From Clostridioides difficile (lineage in GTDB: Bacteria; Bacillota; Clostridia; Peptostreptococcales; Peptostreptococcaceae), in the NCBI RefSeq assembly GCF_001299635.1, contig NZ_JRHN01000054.1:1-64000 (forward strand): 64,000 bases of DNA. Direction: 5' to 3'. Position 1 is the stretch's first letter; the number at the start of each line of letters is the position of its first letter. Of the stretch, positions 36,519 to 46,327 are shown piece by piece. Made by a program: the position numbers and the translations under genes. The notes under the pieces are model-generated. The model worked only from the letters and a program-made list of their open reading frames with translations. It did not search any database and was not told the origin of the DNA.

Positions 36519-37673
36519 TTGAAAAATTTTATTTATGCAGATAAATTTTTTATGGAGTATGGTACCAAGGAAAAAGGTTACCTTAGCATAATTGATGGCA
36601 AATTTGGTAAATTTCAGAAAGAAAAACCACAAGCTATTGATAGTGTTATAGACTTTTCAGGTAAATATATTGCTCCTGGTTTAGTTGATACTCATATTCA
36701 TGGCATTTTAGGTGCAGACATCATGGATAATACATTTGAAGCAATAAACACAATTTCAAAAGGGTTGTTAAAATATGGAGTGACTTCTTTCCTCCCCACA
36801 ACTTTAACTGATTCTATAGATAAACTAAGTGATTCTATAGAAAATATAAGTAATAACTATGATAAAGTTGAAGGAGCAAAAATACAAGGTATTTATTTAG
36901 AAGGCCCTTTTTTTACAGAAAAACATAAAGGTGCTCAAAATGAAAAATATTTTAAAGACCCTAGTATTGACATTTTAAAATCATGGCAAAAAAAAGCAAA
37001 AAATTTAATAAGAAAAATAGCAATTGCCCCAGAACGTAAAAATTCAATAGAGTTCACAAAATATGCTACCGAAAATAATATATCAGTAGCACTTGGTCAT
37101 AGTTCAGCTACATTTGAACAGGTTGAACAAGCTGTTAATTCTGGGGCTAAAGTGTTTGTACATATGTATAATGGAATGAGTCCTCTAAATCACAGAGAGC
37201 CTGGAATGGTTGGAGCAGCTATGGCACTAAAAAACACTTATGCTGAACTAATATGTGATGGTCATCATGTAAGTCCCATAGCTGCTAAAATAATAATGGA
37301 TATTAAGTCCAGAAACAATATTGCTTTAATTACAGATTGTATGAGAGCAGGTGCTATGGATGATGGCCAGTATACTCTTGGTAAGTTTAATGTCAATGTA
37401 AAAAATGGTGTTGCAAGATTGAGCAATGGAAGTTTAGCTGGGAGTGTATTAACAATGGACAATGCTGTGAAAAATATAGTTAATTGGAATATATCAACTT
37501 TAGAGGATGCAATAAAAATGGCTACATATATACCTGCTTTAAGTTGTAATATTGATAATATCTGTGGCTCTATATGCCAAGGTATGGACGCAGATTTTAT
37601 AGTAATAGATAATGACTTTAATATACATGAAACTTATATAAATGGTATCTGTAAGTATAGAGCTAATAAATAA
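36519..37673 (+). CDS. nagA: N-acetylglucosamine/N-acetylgalactosamine-6-phosphate deacetylase
   Basis: Metal-dependent deacetylase of 384 residues acting on GlcNAc-6-P or GalNAc-6-P. Metal and catalytic residues are seen in VDTHIHGILGADIMD, YLEGPFFTEKHKGAQN, ALGHSSATFEQ, HMYNGMSPLNHREPG and LITDCMRAGAM, the last with the catalytic aspartate. The start is TTG with AAGGAGG five bases upstream. It lies behind the GntR gene and ends at a terminator. AgaS and tagatose-type enzymes nearby favour the GalNAc (AgaA) role, though NagA activity is equally possible. Confidence 0.93.
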   Translation: MKNFIYADKFFMEYGTKEKGYLSIIDGKFGKFQKEKPQAIDSVIDFSGKYIAPGLVDTHIHGILGADIMDNTFEAINTISKGLLKYGVTSFLPTTLTDSIDKLSDSIENISNNYDKVEGAKIQGIYLEGPFFTEKHKGAQNEKYFKDPSIDILKSWQKKAKNLIRKIAIAPERKNSIEFTKYATENNISVALGHSSATFEQVEQAVNSGAKVFVHMYNGMSPLNHREPGMVGAAMALKNTYAELICDGHHVSPIAAKIIMDIKSRNNIALITDCMRAGAMDDGQYTLGKFNVNVKNGVARLSNGSLAGSVLTMDNAVKNIVNWNISTLEDAIKMATYIPALSCNIDNICGSICQGMDADFIVIDNDFNIHETYINGICKYRANK

Positions 37674-37688
37674 ATTTTATATAAAAAT

Positions 37689-37720
37689 AAAGAGTGGATA
37701 TTTTCAATTATCCACTCTTT
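37689..37720. terminator. Bidirectional terminator
   Basis: AAAGAGTGGATA pairs with TATCCACTCTTT across eight bases. It separates the convergent nagA and ctpA genes. Confidence 0.85.
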
Positions 37721-37765
37721 CATAGTACACTTTATTTTATAGTATAAGTCTACAAAAATTAAATC

Positions 37766-38914
37766 CTATTTATCAATCTGTTCTCTAAGCCACTTAGTTG
37801 CTACATCCAGTTGCTTATTTTCATCTTTTTCTTCAATTGTAGGCTTTATTCCTTTTTCATTGATATAATCTCCATTAGGTGTAAAATATTGAGCAGTAGT
37901 TAGTTTGTACCCTGTTCCATCTTTTAATCTTACAACTGATTGTACCAACCCTTTACCAAAGGTTGTAGTACCTACAGAAATACCTTCTTTATTATCAACG
38001 ATTGCAGCTGTTAATATTTCAGCAGCAGAAGCACTTTCTCCATTAGTTAAGACTACTATTGGAAGTCCTAATTTTTCTTTATCAGATTTCAAGTACTCAG
38101 TGTTTCCTTTATTATCTTTTGTATATACTATAGTTCCTTCGCCAATTAGCTCATCAGCAACTTCTTTACATATATCCAGCATTCCACCAGGATTATTTCT
38201 AAGGTCTATTACTAATCCCTTAATATTCTTTGCTTTTAATTCTTTTAAAGCTTTGTCAAAGTCAGTATATGTACTTGATATAAATTGAGTGATTTCTATA
38301 TATCCTAAATCATTATCAATTACTTTACTTTCTATACTTTTCTCAACTATTTGTTCTGTCTTTACTTTAAAGTTTAGATGTTTGTCTTCTCTTAATATAG
38401 TCAATTCGACTATTTTTCCTTTTTTACCTTTCATCATACGCACAGCTTCATCTGAATTCTTATATGACACAGATTTTCCATTTACTTTTACTAATTTATC
38501 CCCTGCTTTTACACCTGCTTTTTCTGCTGGAGAATCTTTCATAGGAACTACCACTAGCCCTCCATCTTTCGATGCACCTATATACATACCTACACCAACA
38601 TAGGAGCCTTCACTATCATTTATTAAGTCTTCCATTTCATCTTTAGTGTAATAACCAGAGTACTTATCATTAGTACCTAAGAACAAACCTTTTGATGCTC
38701 CATCTACTAAGTCAGCATCAGATACTTTTTTATAAAAATCTTGTTTTATAATAGTTTCTAATCCTAACAACTTATCATATTTTTTATAGTCCTCATAGAG
38801 TTCCTTCGATATTACAACCTTATTCCCCAATGTTAACTGAAAGGCTGATGTAGTCATCGCCGTTATAATTACTAAAATCACCCCTAAAAAAATAGCTTTC
38901 TTCTTTGAAATCAC
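37766..38914 (-). CDS. C-terminal processing peptidase, S41 family
   Basis: Membrane-anchored serine protease of about 382 residues. An N-terminal hydrophobic segment is followed by a PDZ domain (about 95-180, with KDSPAEKAGVKAGDKLVKVNG) and the tail-specific protease domain. The catalytic serine is in LTNGESASAAEILTAAI and the lysine in TTFGKGLVQSVV. I chose the GTG at 38914, since the upstream ATG touches the GGAG box. It probably acts on proteins at the outer membrane face. The gene is monocistronic and divergent from the cyclo-ligase gene. Confidence 0.93.
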   Translation of the reverse strand: MISKKKAIFLGVILVIITAMTTSAFQLTLGNKVVISKELYEDYKKYDKLLGLETIIKQDFYKKVSDADLVDGASKGLFLGTNDKYSGYYTKDEMEDLINDSEGSYVGVGMYIGASKDGGLVVVPMKDSPAEKAGVKAGDKLVKVNGKSVSYKNSDEAVRMMKGKKGKIVELTILREDKHLNFKVKTEQIVEKSIESKVIDNDLGYIEITQFISSTYTDFDKALKELKAKNIKGLVIDLRNNPGGMLDICKEVADELIGEGTIVYTKDNKGNTEYLKSDKEKLGLPIVVLTNGESASAAEILTAAIVDNKEGISVGTTTFGKGLVQSVVRLKDGTGYKLTTAQYFTPNGDYINEKGIKPTIEEKDENKQLDVATKWLREQIDK

Positions 38915-39075
38915 AAGATACATCTCCTTTTACATAAACTATTATTATTATATGACTAGCTGTTATTTTTATTACATTTACCCAAATATATTGCTTTATT
39001 ATAATAAACTATACTAAAATTTATATTAAATACAATTGCTTTACACATTATAACACATTAAGGGAGGAATATTTT

Positions 39076-39645
39076 ATGAAAAAAGAATTTAGGAAAAAAG
39101 TTATTGAATCCAGAAAAAGTAAGAGTGCAGATTTTGTATTTAATAATTCAAATTTAATAACAGAAAAATTACTTCAAATGAAAGATATAAGAAATGCAAC
39201 TAATATAATGCTTTATCTAGACTTCAATAACGAAGTTCAAACAGATAGTTTAATTCAAAAACTTTTATCCCTAAAGAAAATAGTCTCAAGCCCCATTACA
39301 ATAAAAGAAAATCATACATTAATCCCTACTCAAATAACAGACTTAAAAGAAGGATTGAAAATTGGAACATATGGAATAAGAGAACCTAAAGAAAAATCAC
39401 CTACAATCGATATCAAGGCCTTAGATATTGTAATTGTACCAGCTGTAGCATATGATATAAATTGCTATAGACTAGGATATGGTGGAGGATTTTATGATAG
39501 GTTTTTAGAAAACTTAAGAAAAGATGCTATAACTATAGGAATAGCATTTGATTTCCAAATATTCAATTCTATCCCAAAAGAAACTCATGATGCACAATTA
39601 AATTATATAGTTACTGAAACTAGAATTATCACACCAGACAATTAG
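39076..39645 (+). CDS. 5-formyltetrahydrofolate cyclo-ligase
   Basis: ATP-dependent conversion of 5-formyl-THF to 5,10-methenyl-THF, recycling a folate storage form. The 189-residue length is usual. The signature LGYGGGFYDRFLENL and the basic N terminus (FRKKVIESRKSKS) are present. GGGAGG precedes the ATG. It stands alone between ctpA and a terminator. Confidence 0.94.
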   Translation: MKKEFRKKVIESRKSKSADFVFNNSNLITEKLLQMKDIRNATNIMLYLDFNNEVQTDSLIQKLLSLKKIVSSPITIKENHTLIPTQITDLKEGLKIGTYGIREPKEKSPTIDIKALDIVIVPAVAYDINCYRLGYGGGFYDRFLENLRKDAITIGIAFDFQIFNSIPKETHDAQLNYIVTETRIITPDN

Positions 39646-39675
39646 AATAGTAAATATTGTTAATATCACATCTTA

Positions 39676-39738
39676 AGTCATGGCTTTTAAAATAATAATA
39701 AACACATATCATTTACTTATAATAAAAACCATGACTTT
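39676..39738. terminator. Long hairpin, probable terminator
   Basis: TAAGTCATGG at about 39675-39684 pairs with CCATGACTTTA at 39730-39740 around an AT-rich loop that can itself pair. It lies between convergent genes and can serve the cyclo-ligase. Confidence 0.6.
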
Positions 39739-39779
39739 ATTATATAAACTACTTAGTTATTTAGTTATAAAACATATTT

Positions 39780-40196
39780 TTATTTAGTTGAATTTAATTC
39801 TATTCTATCTGGAAGCTCACTCATATTTGTTTCAACAACTATGTACGGATAAGAGTCCTCCTTATCTTTATACTTTATCTTGACTCTTAAAACATCTTTT
39901 CCTTCTTCACTTACACTTTCTATTTTGTTCATTTCTATACCATATTTATTATTTCCTCTAGTTACTATGATGTATATTTTGTTATCAATTTTAGCTGCCA
40001 AAGCTCTTTCTTCATTTGTATACTTATCCATGACATCAAGTATTTTTTCTGGTATTGAATTTCTTTGTAATATCGTATAATCTACAGGCTTAGATTTCTC
40101 TACAAACATACTTGGTATGAATATAAATCCCCCTATAACGAATACCAGAGCTATAACTCCATAAATTATACCTTTAATATTAAATTTTACATTCAA
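39780..40196 (-). CDS. Hypothetical single-pass membrane protein
   Basis: No family recognised. The 138-residue product has one N-terminal transmembrane segment (FNIKGIIYGVIALVFVIGG, about residues 4-25) followed by an extracytoplasmic domain of about 110 residues with alternating strands (IYIIVTRGNNKYGIEMNKIE). I chose the TTG at 40196, as GGGAGGAG lies just upstream; an ATG six codons earlier coincides with that box. It is a stand-alone gene next to the YkvI-type transporter. Confidence 0.7.
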   Translation of the reverse strand: MNVKFNIKGIIYGVIALVFVIGGFIFIPSMFVEKSKPVDYTILQRNSIPEKILDVMDKYTNEERALAAKIDNKIYIIVTRGNNKYGIEMNKIESVSEEGKDVLRVKIKYKDKEDSYPYIVVETNMSELPDRIELNSTK

Positions 40197-40354
40197 TCTT
40201 ATCACTCCTCCCATCTATTCTAAATATATGATTTACAACCTTATCTTAGACTCTAAATTATTGATTATAATTCGTTTAATCATAATTACAAATATATGTA
40301 ACACAATTAAAAAACATATTTTCGACATTTTATAATAAATAAAACATAAAATAA

Positions 40355-40399
40355 AAAGAGCTATATTAAAACAATTTAATTGTTTTAATATAGCTCTTT
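40355..40399. terminator. Long perfect hairpin terminator
   Basis: A 45-base perfect dyad: AAAGAGCTATATTAAAACAA pairs with its complement across a very short AT loop, ending ATAGCTCTTT. It follows the YkvI-type gene on the minus strand. Confidence 0.8.
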
Positions 40400-40419
40400 G
40401 ATTTTCAATCTTAAAATGT

Positions 40420-41514
40420 TTATTTATCACTAACGCCTTCTTGATATCCAGATGTCTTTGTAATCTGTCTATAAAGAACACAGACCAGTATTATGACGCC
40501 CATATATCCAGTGTATGGATATAAAATACCAACCAGCTTGTCAAATGGTAAGAATCCACCTATAAGACCTAATATAGCTGTTATTAATGTTATTATTTTA
40601 AACTTAGGATGATTATCATCAACAAATCTATTAGTTACTGACCATAATAGAGGCACAGCTGTTGTATATATACCTAATATAAGAATTATTGAGAATAAAA
40701 CTCCAACTATTGGTGAAATCTTATCAGCTAAGAATAATGAAGGTATTGCTTTTGAATATAGATTTCCTATATCAGAAAGAATAGCTAAGTGCATCATTAT
40801 AGCTGCTGCCATAAGTGCTACCCCACCTAATATACCACCACAAACAGCTTCTTTTTTATTAGCAGCACTTGCTCCTAATCCTGTTAAGAATGCCATGACA
40901 ACGATTGTATTATAAGTAGTGTATATTAAACCAGATAGGTATGCGTTTGGCACTGGCTTAGCTACCTTTACAGTACTAAGAACCTCTGCTGCTTGACCTA
41001 TATTACCTATATTATTAGCTAAACTTATACCACCAACTAAAAGTGTAAAGATTATTATTATAGGTCCTATTCCACCTAGTATCTTTGATAATTTATCAAG
41101 ACCTAGTGAAACAGTTAATAATGCTACTACTGCCATACCAACTCTACCTACAAATGGATTTAATCCATAGTACTCAGTTAAAGTTGCTCCTGCTCCTGAA
41201 ATCATTACTACGAAAACACCAAATAAGAATAATGGTCCAAACCACTCAAAGAATATTCCTAAATACTTACCACAATAAACACGATAAATTTTGATAGGTT
41301 CTTTAAGTTGAAGTTCTTTACCTTTTGACATAACTGAAGCACCCATCCATGAGAATAATACCATTGAAATTATCCCACCAATAACTCCTGCGAAACCATA
41401 AAAAGTGAAAAATTGCATTATTTCCTGTCCTGTTGCAAATCCAGAACCTATTACTGTTGCTACATAAGCTCCTGCGAAACTTATGACTGTTTTAACGTTT
41501 ACCTTTTCTGACAT
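40420..41514 (-). CDS. YkvI-family membrane transporter
   Basis: Integral membrane protein of 364 residues with about ten hydrophobic helices. It starts KTVISFAGAYVATVIGSGFA, where a broken first helix with the GSGFATGQE motif resembles the APC/LeuT superfamily. Family members are annotated as uncharacterised (possibly amino acid) transporters. GGGGAGG precedes the ATG. It is monocistronic with a 425-base upstream region and a strong terminator. Substrate unknown. Confidence 0.85.
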   Translation of the reverse strand: MSEKVNVKTVISFAGAYVATVIGSGFATGQEIMQFFTFYGFAGVIGGIISMVLFSWMGASVMSKGKELQLKEPIKIYRVYCGKYLGIFFEWFGPLFLFGVFVVMISGAGATLTEYYGLNPFVGRVGMAVVALLTVSLGLDKLSKILGGIGPIIIIFTLLVGGISLANNIGNIGQAAEVLSTVKVAKPVPNAYLSGLIYTTYNTIVVMAFLTGLGASAANKKEAVCGGILGGVALMAAAIMMHLAILSDIGNLYSKAIPSLFLADKISPIVGVLFSIILILGIYTTAVPLLWSVTNRFVDDNHPKFKIITLITAILGLIGGFLPFDKLVGILYPYTGYMGVIILVCVLYRQITKTSGYQEGVSDK

Positions 41515-41939
41515 ATCTCAGTTACCTCCCCACGTGAAATTTTTCATCTGCTTAAACAATTCGATAAACTACCTATAATTTCCTTTAACATAAAATACAT
41601 GATAACTGTTTTAGAGCTTTTTAGTATAATAACTTAAAACTTATAATATATCTTTTATACAGTATACCTCCCTCCATAAGATTTATTAAATTCTTTTTTG
41701 TCTAAGTAGCTTTTATATATAAAATTAATTTCCCTATAAACTATATATTAGTCATATTTTTCTGAATAGTCAATATATATTTGAATATTTTCTCTATTTT
41801 TGTAAAAATTTGAATATTTTATTACATTTTTGATATATTGATATCATGTATAAAAAAGAGAGATATAAATTAATCCAGACCTTTATATCTCTCCTTCAAA
41901 TATACTATATTATTAACAAATATGAATAATTTATATGTC
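41515..41939. other. 425-base intergenic region
   Basis: The stretch between the YkvI-type gene and the transketolase pair holds the terminator of the latter (41856-41894) and should hold the promoter of the former. A minus-strand GGAGGGAGGT near 41670-41679 is followed by no convincing gene. No T-box or known riboswitch was recognised. Confidence 0.5.
41856..41894 (-). terminator. Terminator of the transketolase operon
   Basis: On the minus strand AAGGAGAGATATAAA pairs with TTTATATCTCTC, followed by TTTTTTA. Confidence 0.85.
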
Positions 41940-42881
41940 TTAAATTCTTTTTGCAAGAATGGCTTCTTTGACAGCTTTTATTATATCATCACAAGTTAAT
42001 TCATATTTTTTTAACAATTCATTTGGAGCACCAGATTCTCCAAATGAATCTTTAACTCCAACTTTTTTTACTATAGTTGGATAAGACTCTCCAACTACTT
42101 CACTTACAGCAGAACCTAACCCTCCAATTATACTGTGTTCCTCTACAGTTACTATGGCATTTGTTTCTTTTGCTGTTTTTAATATTAAATCCTTATCTAT
42201 AGGTTTTATTGTAGACATATTTATGACCCTAGCACTTATACCTTCTTCTTGCAACTTTTCTTGTGCCAGTATAGCCTCATTTACCATAATTCCACAAGCT
42301 ATAATAGACACATCATTTCCATCTCTTAAAACTGTACCTTTTCCTATTTCAAACTCATAGTTTTCATCAAATAAAATTGGTACTGAGCTTCTTCCTAATC
42401 TAACATAAACAGGACCATTATACTTAGCTACTTCAAAAATCATTTTTTCTGTTTCAACACCATCAGCTGGAACAAGAACTGTCATATTTGGTATAGCTCT
42501 CATTATAGCAATATCCTCTACACTTTCATGAGATGCTCCATCTTCTCCAACAGTAAGACCTGCATGAGTAGCACAAATTTTTACATTTAGTTTTGGATAG
42601 CAAACTGAATTTCTTATAATCTCAAAAGCTCTTCCTGTAGCAAACATAGCAAAAGTACTTGCAAAAGGTATTTTGCCAGCAGTTGACAATCCACAAGCAG
42701 CACCTATTAGGTTTTGTTCTGCTATACCCATATTAAAAAATCTATCTGGAAATGATTTATAGAAGTCGTGTGTCTTTGTAGATTTTGATAAGTCTGCATC
42801 TAACACAACAACATTGTCATTTATTTGACCTAGCTTTACTAATGCTTTACCATATGCCTCTCTCGTCGCCATTTTACTCAT
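41940..42881 (-). CDS. Transketolase, C-terminal half
   Basis: Pyrimidine-binding plus C-terminal domains of a split transketolase, 313 residues. It has [33 protein letters not shown] with the catalytic glutamate, and [21 protein letters not shown]. The partner half is encoded just upstream and overlaps by eight bases. I chose the ATG with AGGAGG in front; a GTG three codons upstream lies on that box. The two halves should form one active heteromeric enzyme of the pentose phosphate pathway. Confidence 0.94.
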   Translation of the reverse strand: MSKMATREAYGKALVKLGQINDNVVVLDADLSKSTKTHDFYKSFPDRFFNMGIAEQNLIGAACGLSTAGKIPFASTFAMFATGRAFEIIRNSVCYPKLNVKICATHAGLTVGEDGASHESVEDIAIMRAIPNMTVLVPADGVETEKMIFEVAKYNGPVYVRLGRSSVPILFDENYEFEIGKGTVLRDGNDVSIIACGIMVNEAILAQEKLQEEGISARVINMSTIKPIDKDLILKTAKETNAIVTVEEHSIIGGLGSAVSEVVGESYPTIVKKVGVKDSFGESGAPNELLKKYELTCDDIIKAVKEAILAKRI

Positions 42882-43701
42882 TGTCAGCACCTCCTAGTTC
42901 AAGCAAGGCTTTTTCTAACTCTTCATCACTTGGAGCTGTTCCGTGCCATCCTGCTTGATTTTCCATAAAAGATATTCCTTTGCCTTTTATAGTTTTTGCA
43001 ATTATCATTGTAGGTTTTTTAACTGTTGATTTAGCTATGTCAAGAGCAGCAAATATTTGGTCAAAATCATGTCCATCTATTTCAATTACATTCCATCCAA
43101 AAGCTTTAAATTTATCAACTATTGAACCTAAATTCATTACACTTTCTGTATCTCCGTCTATTTGAAGCCCGTTATTATCTAAAAAAGCAATTAAATTATC
43201 AAGCTTATAGTGTGCAGCACTCATAGCAGCTTCCCAAACAATACCCTCTTGAACTTCTCCATCACCAAGTAAAGTATATACATTCCATGGTGCATTATCA
43301 AGTTTTGATGCCATCGCCATACCACATGCAACTGAAAAACCTTGCCCTAGAGAACCTGTAGATATCTCTATACCAGGCGTACCTTTCATATCTGGATGAC
43401 CTTGTAACATTCTTCCAATTTTCCTTAGACCATCAAGTTCTTCCTTATCAAAATAGCCTTTTTCAGCCAATGTAGCATATAATGCTGGTGCAGCATGTCC
43501 TTTTGATAATACAAATCTATCTCTATCCTCCATTTTAGGATTTGAATAATCCACATTCATTTCATCAAAGTATAACGCAGTAAGTATTTCAACTACTGAT
43601 AATGACCCTCCTGGATGTCCAGATTTGGCTCTATGTATCATGGAAACTATATCTCTTCTTATGATACGCGCAATCTCATTTAATCCTTTATGGTCTCTCA
43701 T
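42874..43701 (-). CDS. Transketolase, N-terminal half
   Basis: Thiamine diphosphate-binding domain, 275 residues. Motifs are [53 protein letters not shown]-type TPP site (GDGEVQEG through DNN) and [20 protein letters not shown] precedes the ATG. It ends inside the start of the C-terminal half. Split transketolases are common in Firmicutes and archaea, so this is not a frameshift. Confidence 0.94.
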   Translation of the reverse strand: MRDHKGLNEIARIIRRDIVSMIHRAKSGHPGGSLSVVEILTALYFDEMNVDYSNPKMEDRDRFVLSKGHAAPALYATLAEKGYFDKEELDGLRKIGRMLQGHPDMKGTPGIEISTGSLGQGFSVACGMAMASKLDNAPWNVYTLLGDGEVQEGIVWEAAMSAAHYKLDNLIAFLDNNGLQIDGDTESVMNLGSIVDKFKAFGWNVIEIDGHDFDQIFAALDIAKSTVKKPTMIIAKTIKGKGISFMENQAGWHGTAPSDEELEKALLELGGADNE

Positions 43702-43837
43702 GCAATTACCTCCCTTGAGTTCGTAATTTTATATCAATTCCATATTATTATATCACTTTTATGCTATTTTTTTGCGTTATTTTTGATTTTCTTAATACAC
43801 GCTACCAAAATTAAATACTAAAAGATATTTCCAAAGA

Positions 43838-43874
43838 AAAAAGGGATTGTCTAATAAAAGACAAACCCCTCTTT
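43838..43874 (-). terminator. Terminator of the mazEF unit, overlapping the mazF stop
   Basis: Minus-strand AAAGAGGGGTTTGTCT pairs with AGACAATCCCTTTTTT; the T-run follows. The hairpin begins inside the mazF stop codon region. Confidence 0.8.
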
Positions 43875-44235
43875 AAAAAGTAAACAATCCTAGACTTATT
43901 TGAAGTCCATCGTCTACTTTTATCATCATATTTTCATCTAGACAACCAATTTTCTCCCTCAGTCTCTTTTTATCAATAGTTCTAATTTGCTCTAAAAGAA
44001 TTACTGAGTCTTTATTAAGCCCATATTCATTGGAACTTATCTCTACATGAGTAGGTAGTTTGGCTTTATTAATCTGAGATGTTATAGCTGATACTATAAC
44101 TGTAGGACTATATTTATTACCTACATCATTTTGTATTATCAGAACAGGTCTAACGCCTCCCTGCTCTGAGCCAACAACTGGACTTAAATCAGCGTAATAT
44201 AAATCACCACGCTTTATTTCACAATTAGTACTCAC
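43873..44235 (-). CDS. mazF: MazF/NdoA-type endoribonuclease toxin
   Basis: Sequence-specific mRNA interferase of the PemK/MazF family, 120 residues. Family motifs are [20 protein letters not shown] near the N terminus, [12 protein letters not shown] and [16 protein letters not shown] chose the GTG at 44235, overlapping the antitoxin end by 11 bases; the open frame runs further up into the antitoxin gene and would add residues foreign to the family. It pairs with the gene just upstream. The same pair follows alr in Bacillus subtilis (ndoAI-ndoA). Confidence 0.92.
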   Translation of the reverse strand: MSTNCEIKRGDLYYADLSPVVGSEQGGVRPVLIIQNDVGNKYSPTVIVSAITSQINKAKLPTHVEISSNEYGLNKDSVILLEQIRTIDKKRLREKIGCLDENMMIKVDDGLQISLGLFTF

Positions 44236-44512
44236 CTTGGGCAATCTTCCCTTCATTTTTATCATCAGAAGATACTTCTTCAACTGTCATACCTAACTCA
44301 GCCAATGACAGATTAATTTGACCCATTTCTCTATAACCCGTTTTCATAGATTCTTTAATATGAATTCTCTTTTTCTGAGTTATATAGAACTGAAAAGCAG
44401 CTTTTGCAAAATCTTCTCTGTTACTGTTCTCCATCTGAACTATACTATCAACTTCAGAAATCAGAGAGTCTGGTAAAGTAACTTCTATTTTTTCTTTACT
44501 TTTATCGTACAC
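44225..44512 (-). CDS. mazE: MazE/NdoAI-type antitoxin, ribbon-helix-helix
   Basis: Antitoxin of 95 residues that binds and neutralises the MazF toxin. The N terminus ([20 protein letters not shown]) is a ribbon-helix-helix DNA-binding arm. The acidic C terminus ([19 protein letters not shown]) is likely the toxin-binding tail. The start is GTG with GGGAGGCG upstream. It begins 32 bases after alr, suggesting one transcript alr-mazE-mazF. Confidence 0.88.
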   Translation of the reverse strand: MYDKSKEKIEVTLPDSLISEVDSIVQMENSNREDFAKAAFQFYITQKKRIHIKESMKTGYREMGQINLSLAELGMTVEEVSSDDKNEGKIAQGEY

Positions 44513-44544
44513 AAAATCGCCTCCCAGATTATAATATCATGGTT

Positions 44545-45702
44545 TTATTTTAGCAAATAACTGTTTATTTGTACAAGCTCATTATTTTCCATATAAACAC
44601 GGTCAACTCTTCTTGATATCATACATAACACTTCATAGTTTATAGTTCCTAAGTCTTGGGCTATACGTTCAGCTGTAACTTCACCTTCTCCAAATAGTAT
44701 AACCTCATCTCCAACTTTTATGTCTATATCTTTGTCAATTCTAACCATTATTTGATCCATACAAATTCTACCAACTACATCAAACACTTCTCCTTTAATA
44801 AGAACCTTTGGATTTTTTTGAATTCTAGTAAATCCATCTGCATATCCTATTGGAACTGTAGCGATTGTTTCTTTACCAGTAGTTGTATACTTTAGTCCAT
44901 AACTTATTCCTACACCTGGTTCAACTTGTTTTATATGTCCGATTTTTGATTTTAATTTCATTGCTGGTCTTAATTCTAATCTTTCTTTAAATACATCCTC
45001 AGATGGATAATGACCATATAATATTATTCCTGCTCTTACCATATTTAATCTTAAATCAGGGCAATCCATAATAGCTGCACTGTTTGATACATGTTTTATA
45101 GCTATTTTTACACCAGCTTCGTCCAACTTATCAGACATAAATTTATAATTATTAGCTTGTTTATAAGTGTACTCTTTACTTACTTCATCAGCTGTAGCGA
45201 AATGAGTAAACATACCTTCTAAATTTATATATTCTAATTTATTTAATTTTATTATTTCCTGTACTGACTCTTCATTAGGTTGGAAACCTATTCTAGTCAT
45301 TCCTGAGTCTATTTTAATGTGAACACAGGCTTTTTCTCCTAAAGATTTTGCAACCTCGTTTATCTTTTGTGCTGTTTCTAAAGAATAAACTGTCATAGTT
45401 ATTTTATTTTTTATAGAATCTTCGAAAGCTTCGTCTGGAGTATATCCTAAGTTCAAAATAGGAAGTGTTATGCCATTTTGTCTAAGTTCGATTCCTTCAG
45501 CAGTTCTTGCTACTGCTAAATAATCTACTTTTTCTTTTTCTAGCAATTTTGCAACTTCTACTGCACCATGTCCATATGCATCAGCTTTTATTACTCCACA
45601 AACCTTAATATCTTCTTCTAATAAATTTTTAATATTATTTAAGTTAAATCTTAAGTTATCTAGATTTATCTCTGCCCATGTAGGCACTGTTATTTTTTGC
45701 AT
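44545..45702 (-). CDS. alr: Alanine racemase
   Basis: PLP enzyme making D-alanine for peptidoglycan. The 385-residue length is usual. The PLP lysine is in VCGVIKADAYGHGAVEVAK, and the second catalytic base is in GVGISYGLKYTT. The N terminus is WAEINLDNLRFNL. It follows the GerS-like gene by 14 bases. In C. difficile the gerS and alr2 genes are known to form one operon, which fits this layout and would tie this racemase to sporulation. Confidence 0.95.
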   Translation of the reverse strand: MQKITVPTWAEINLDNLRFNLNNIKNLLEEDIKVCGVIKADAYGHGAVEVAKLLEKEKVDYLAVARTAEGIELRQNGITLPILNLGYTPDEAFEDSIKNKITMTVYSLETAQKINEVAKSLGEKACVHIKIDSGMTRIGFQPNEESVQEIIKLNKLEYINLEGMFTHFATADEVSKEYTYKQANNYKFMSDKLDEAGVKIAIKHVSNSAAIMDCPDLRLNMVRAGIILYGHYPSEDVFKERLELRPAMKLKSKIGHIKQVEPGVGISYGLKYTTTGKETIATVPIGYADGFTRIQKNPKVLIKGEVFDVVGRICMDQIMVRIDKDIDIKVGDEVILFGEGEVTAERIAQDLGTINYEVLCMISRRVDRVYMENNELVQINSYLLK

Positions 45703-45716
45703 TTCTTTAGTCCCCC

Positions 45717-46307
45717 TTAGTTTCTGTATTCAAAATCATTGTATTTTACTGTAAATCTCGGCACGCCTTCTTTATCTAATACTTCCATTTTTTCAGGGTT
45801 CTTTGTGTCAGCATTTACATATAATACTTGCTTATTAAAATATTTATTATCCCCAGGAATAAAAGTTTCTAGAACCAAATGTCCTTTGGATAACTTTATT
45901 TTCATCTCTTCGTTTTGAAGATAGTTTTTTATAAAGTCTCCTATAAAAAGATATTGATTGTTCTTTCCTGTATTAGGCAATTCCACTATATCACTGATAT
46001 TTGGATTTTTAACTAATATTTTATCACCTTGATACTCTATACTCTTCCCTTTTAAATGTTTTGGGGAAATTACTTCTAATTTATAGTTATCAGTTTTTTT
46101 ATAAGTATGAATTAAAACATAATTGTGTGGGCTTTTATTTCCAAATACTTCTACTTCAGCTTTACAACTGTAAGAATTCATATCAGAAATCTGCTTTTGA
46201 AAGTCTTTGTATACTTCTTCTTTAGTGGACTGTCGCTTTTGGCATCCTATTACAATTATAACCAGTGCCAAAAACATAATACATACTATGGTCCACTTTT
46301 TTCTCAC
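45717..46307 (-). CDS. gerS: GerS-like germination lipoprotein
   Basis: Lipoprotein of 196 residues with a type II signal peptide: basic start MRKKWT, hydrophobic core and lipobox VIGC with Cys22 as the lipidation site. The rest is a LolA-like open beta fold (YKLEVISPKHLKGKS, VLYVNADTKNPEKMEVLD). I recognise it as GerS of C. difficile, which is needed for spore cortex modification by CwlD and so for germination. The start is GTG behind AGGAGG. Its position directly before alr matches the known gerS-alr2 operon. Confidence 0.85.
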   Translation of the reverse strand: MRKKWTIVCIMFLALVIIVIGCQKRQSTKEEVYKDFQKQISDMNSYSCKAEVEVFGNKSPHNYVLIHTYKKTDNYKLEVISPKHLKGKSIEYQGDKILVKNPNISDIVELPNTGKNNQYLFIGDFIKNYLQNEEMKIKLSKGHLVLETFIPGDNKYFNKQVLYVNADTKNPEKMEVLDKEGVPRFTVKYNDFEYRN

Positions 46308-46327
46308 ATCACACCTCCTACTCTAGT

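Noticed and set aside
40233-40481. 82-codon minus-strand open frame
   Set aside because: Overlaps the YkvI-type gene end in another frame and passes through its terminator hairpin.
41940-43701. Split transketolase as a broken gene
   Set aside because: Both halves have their own ribosome binding site and complete domains; split forms are a normal family variant.
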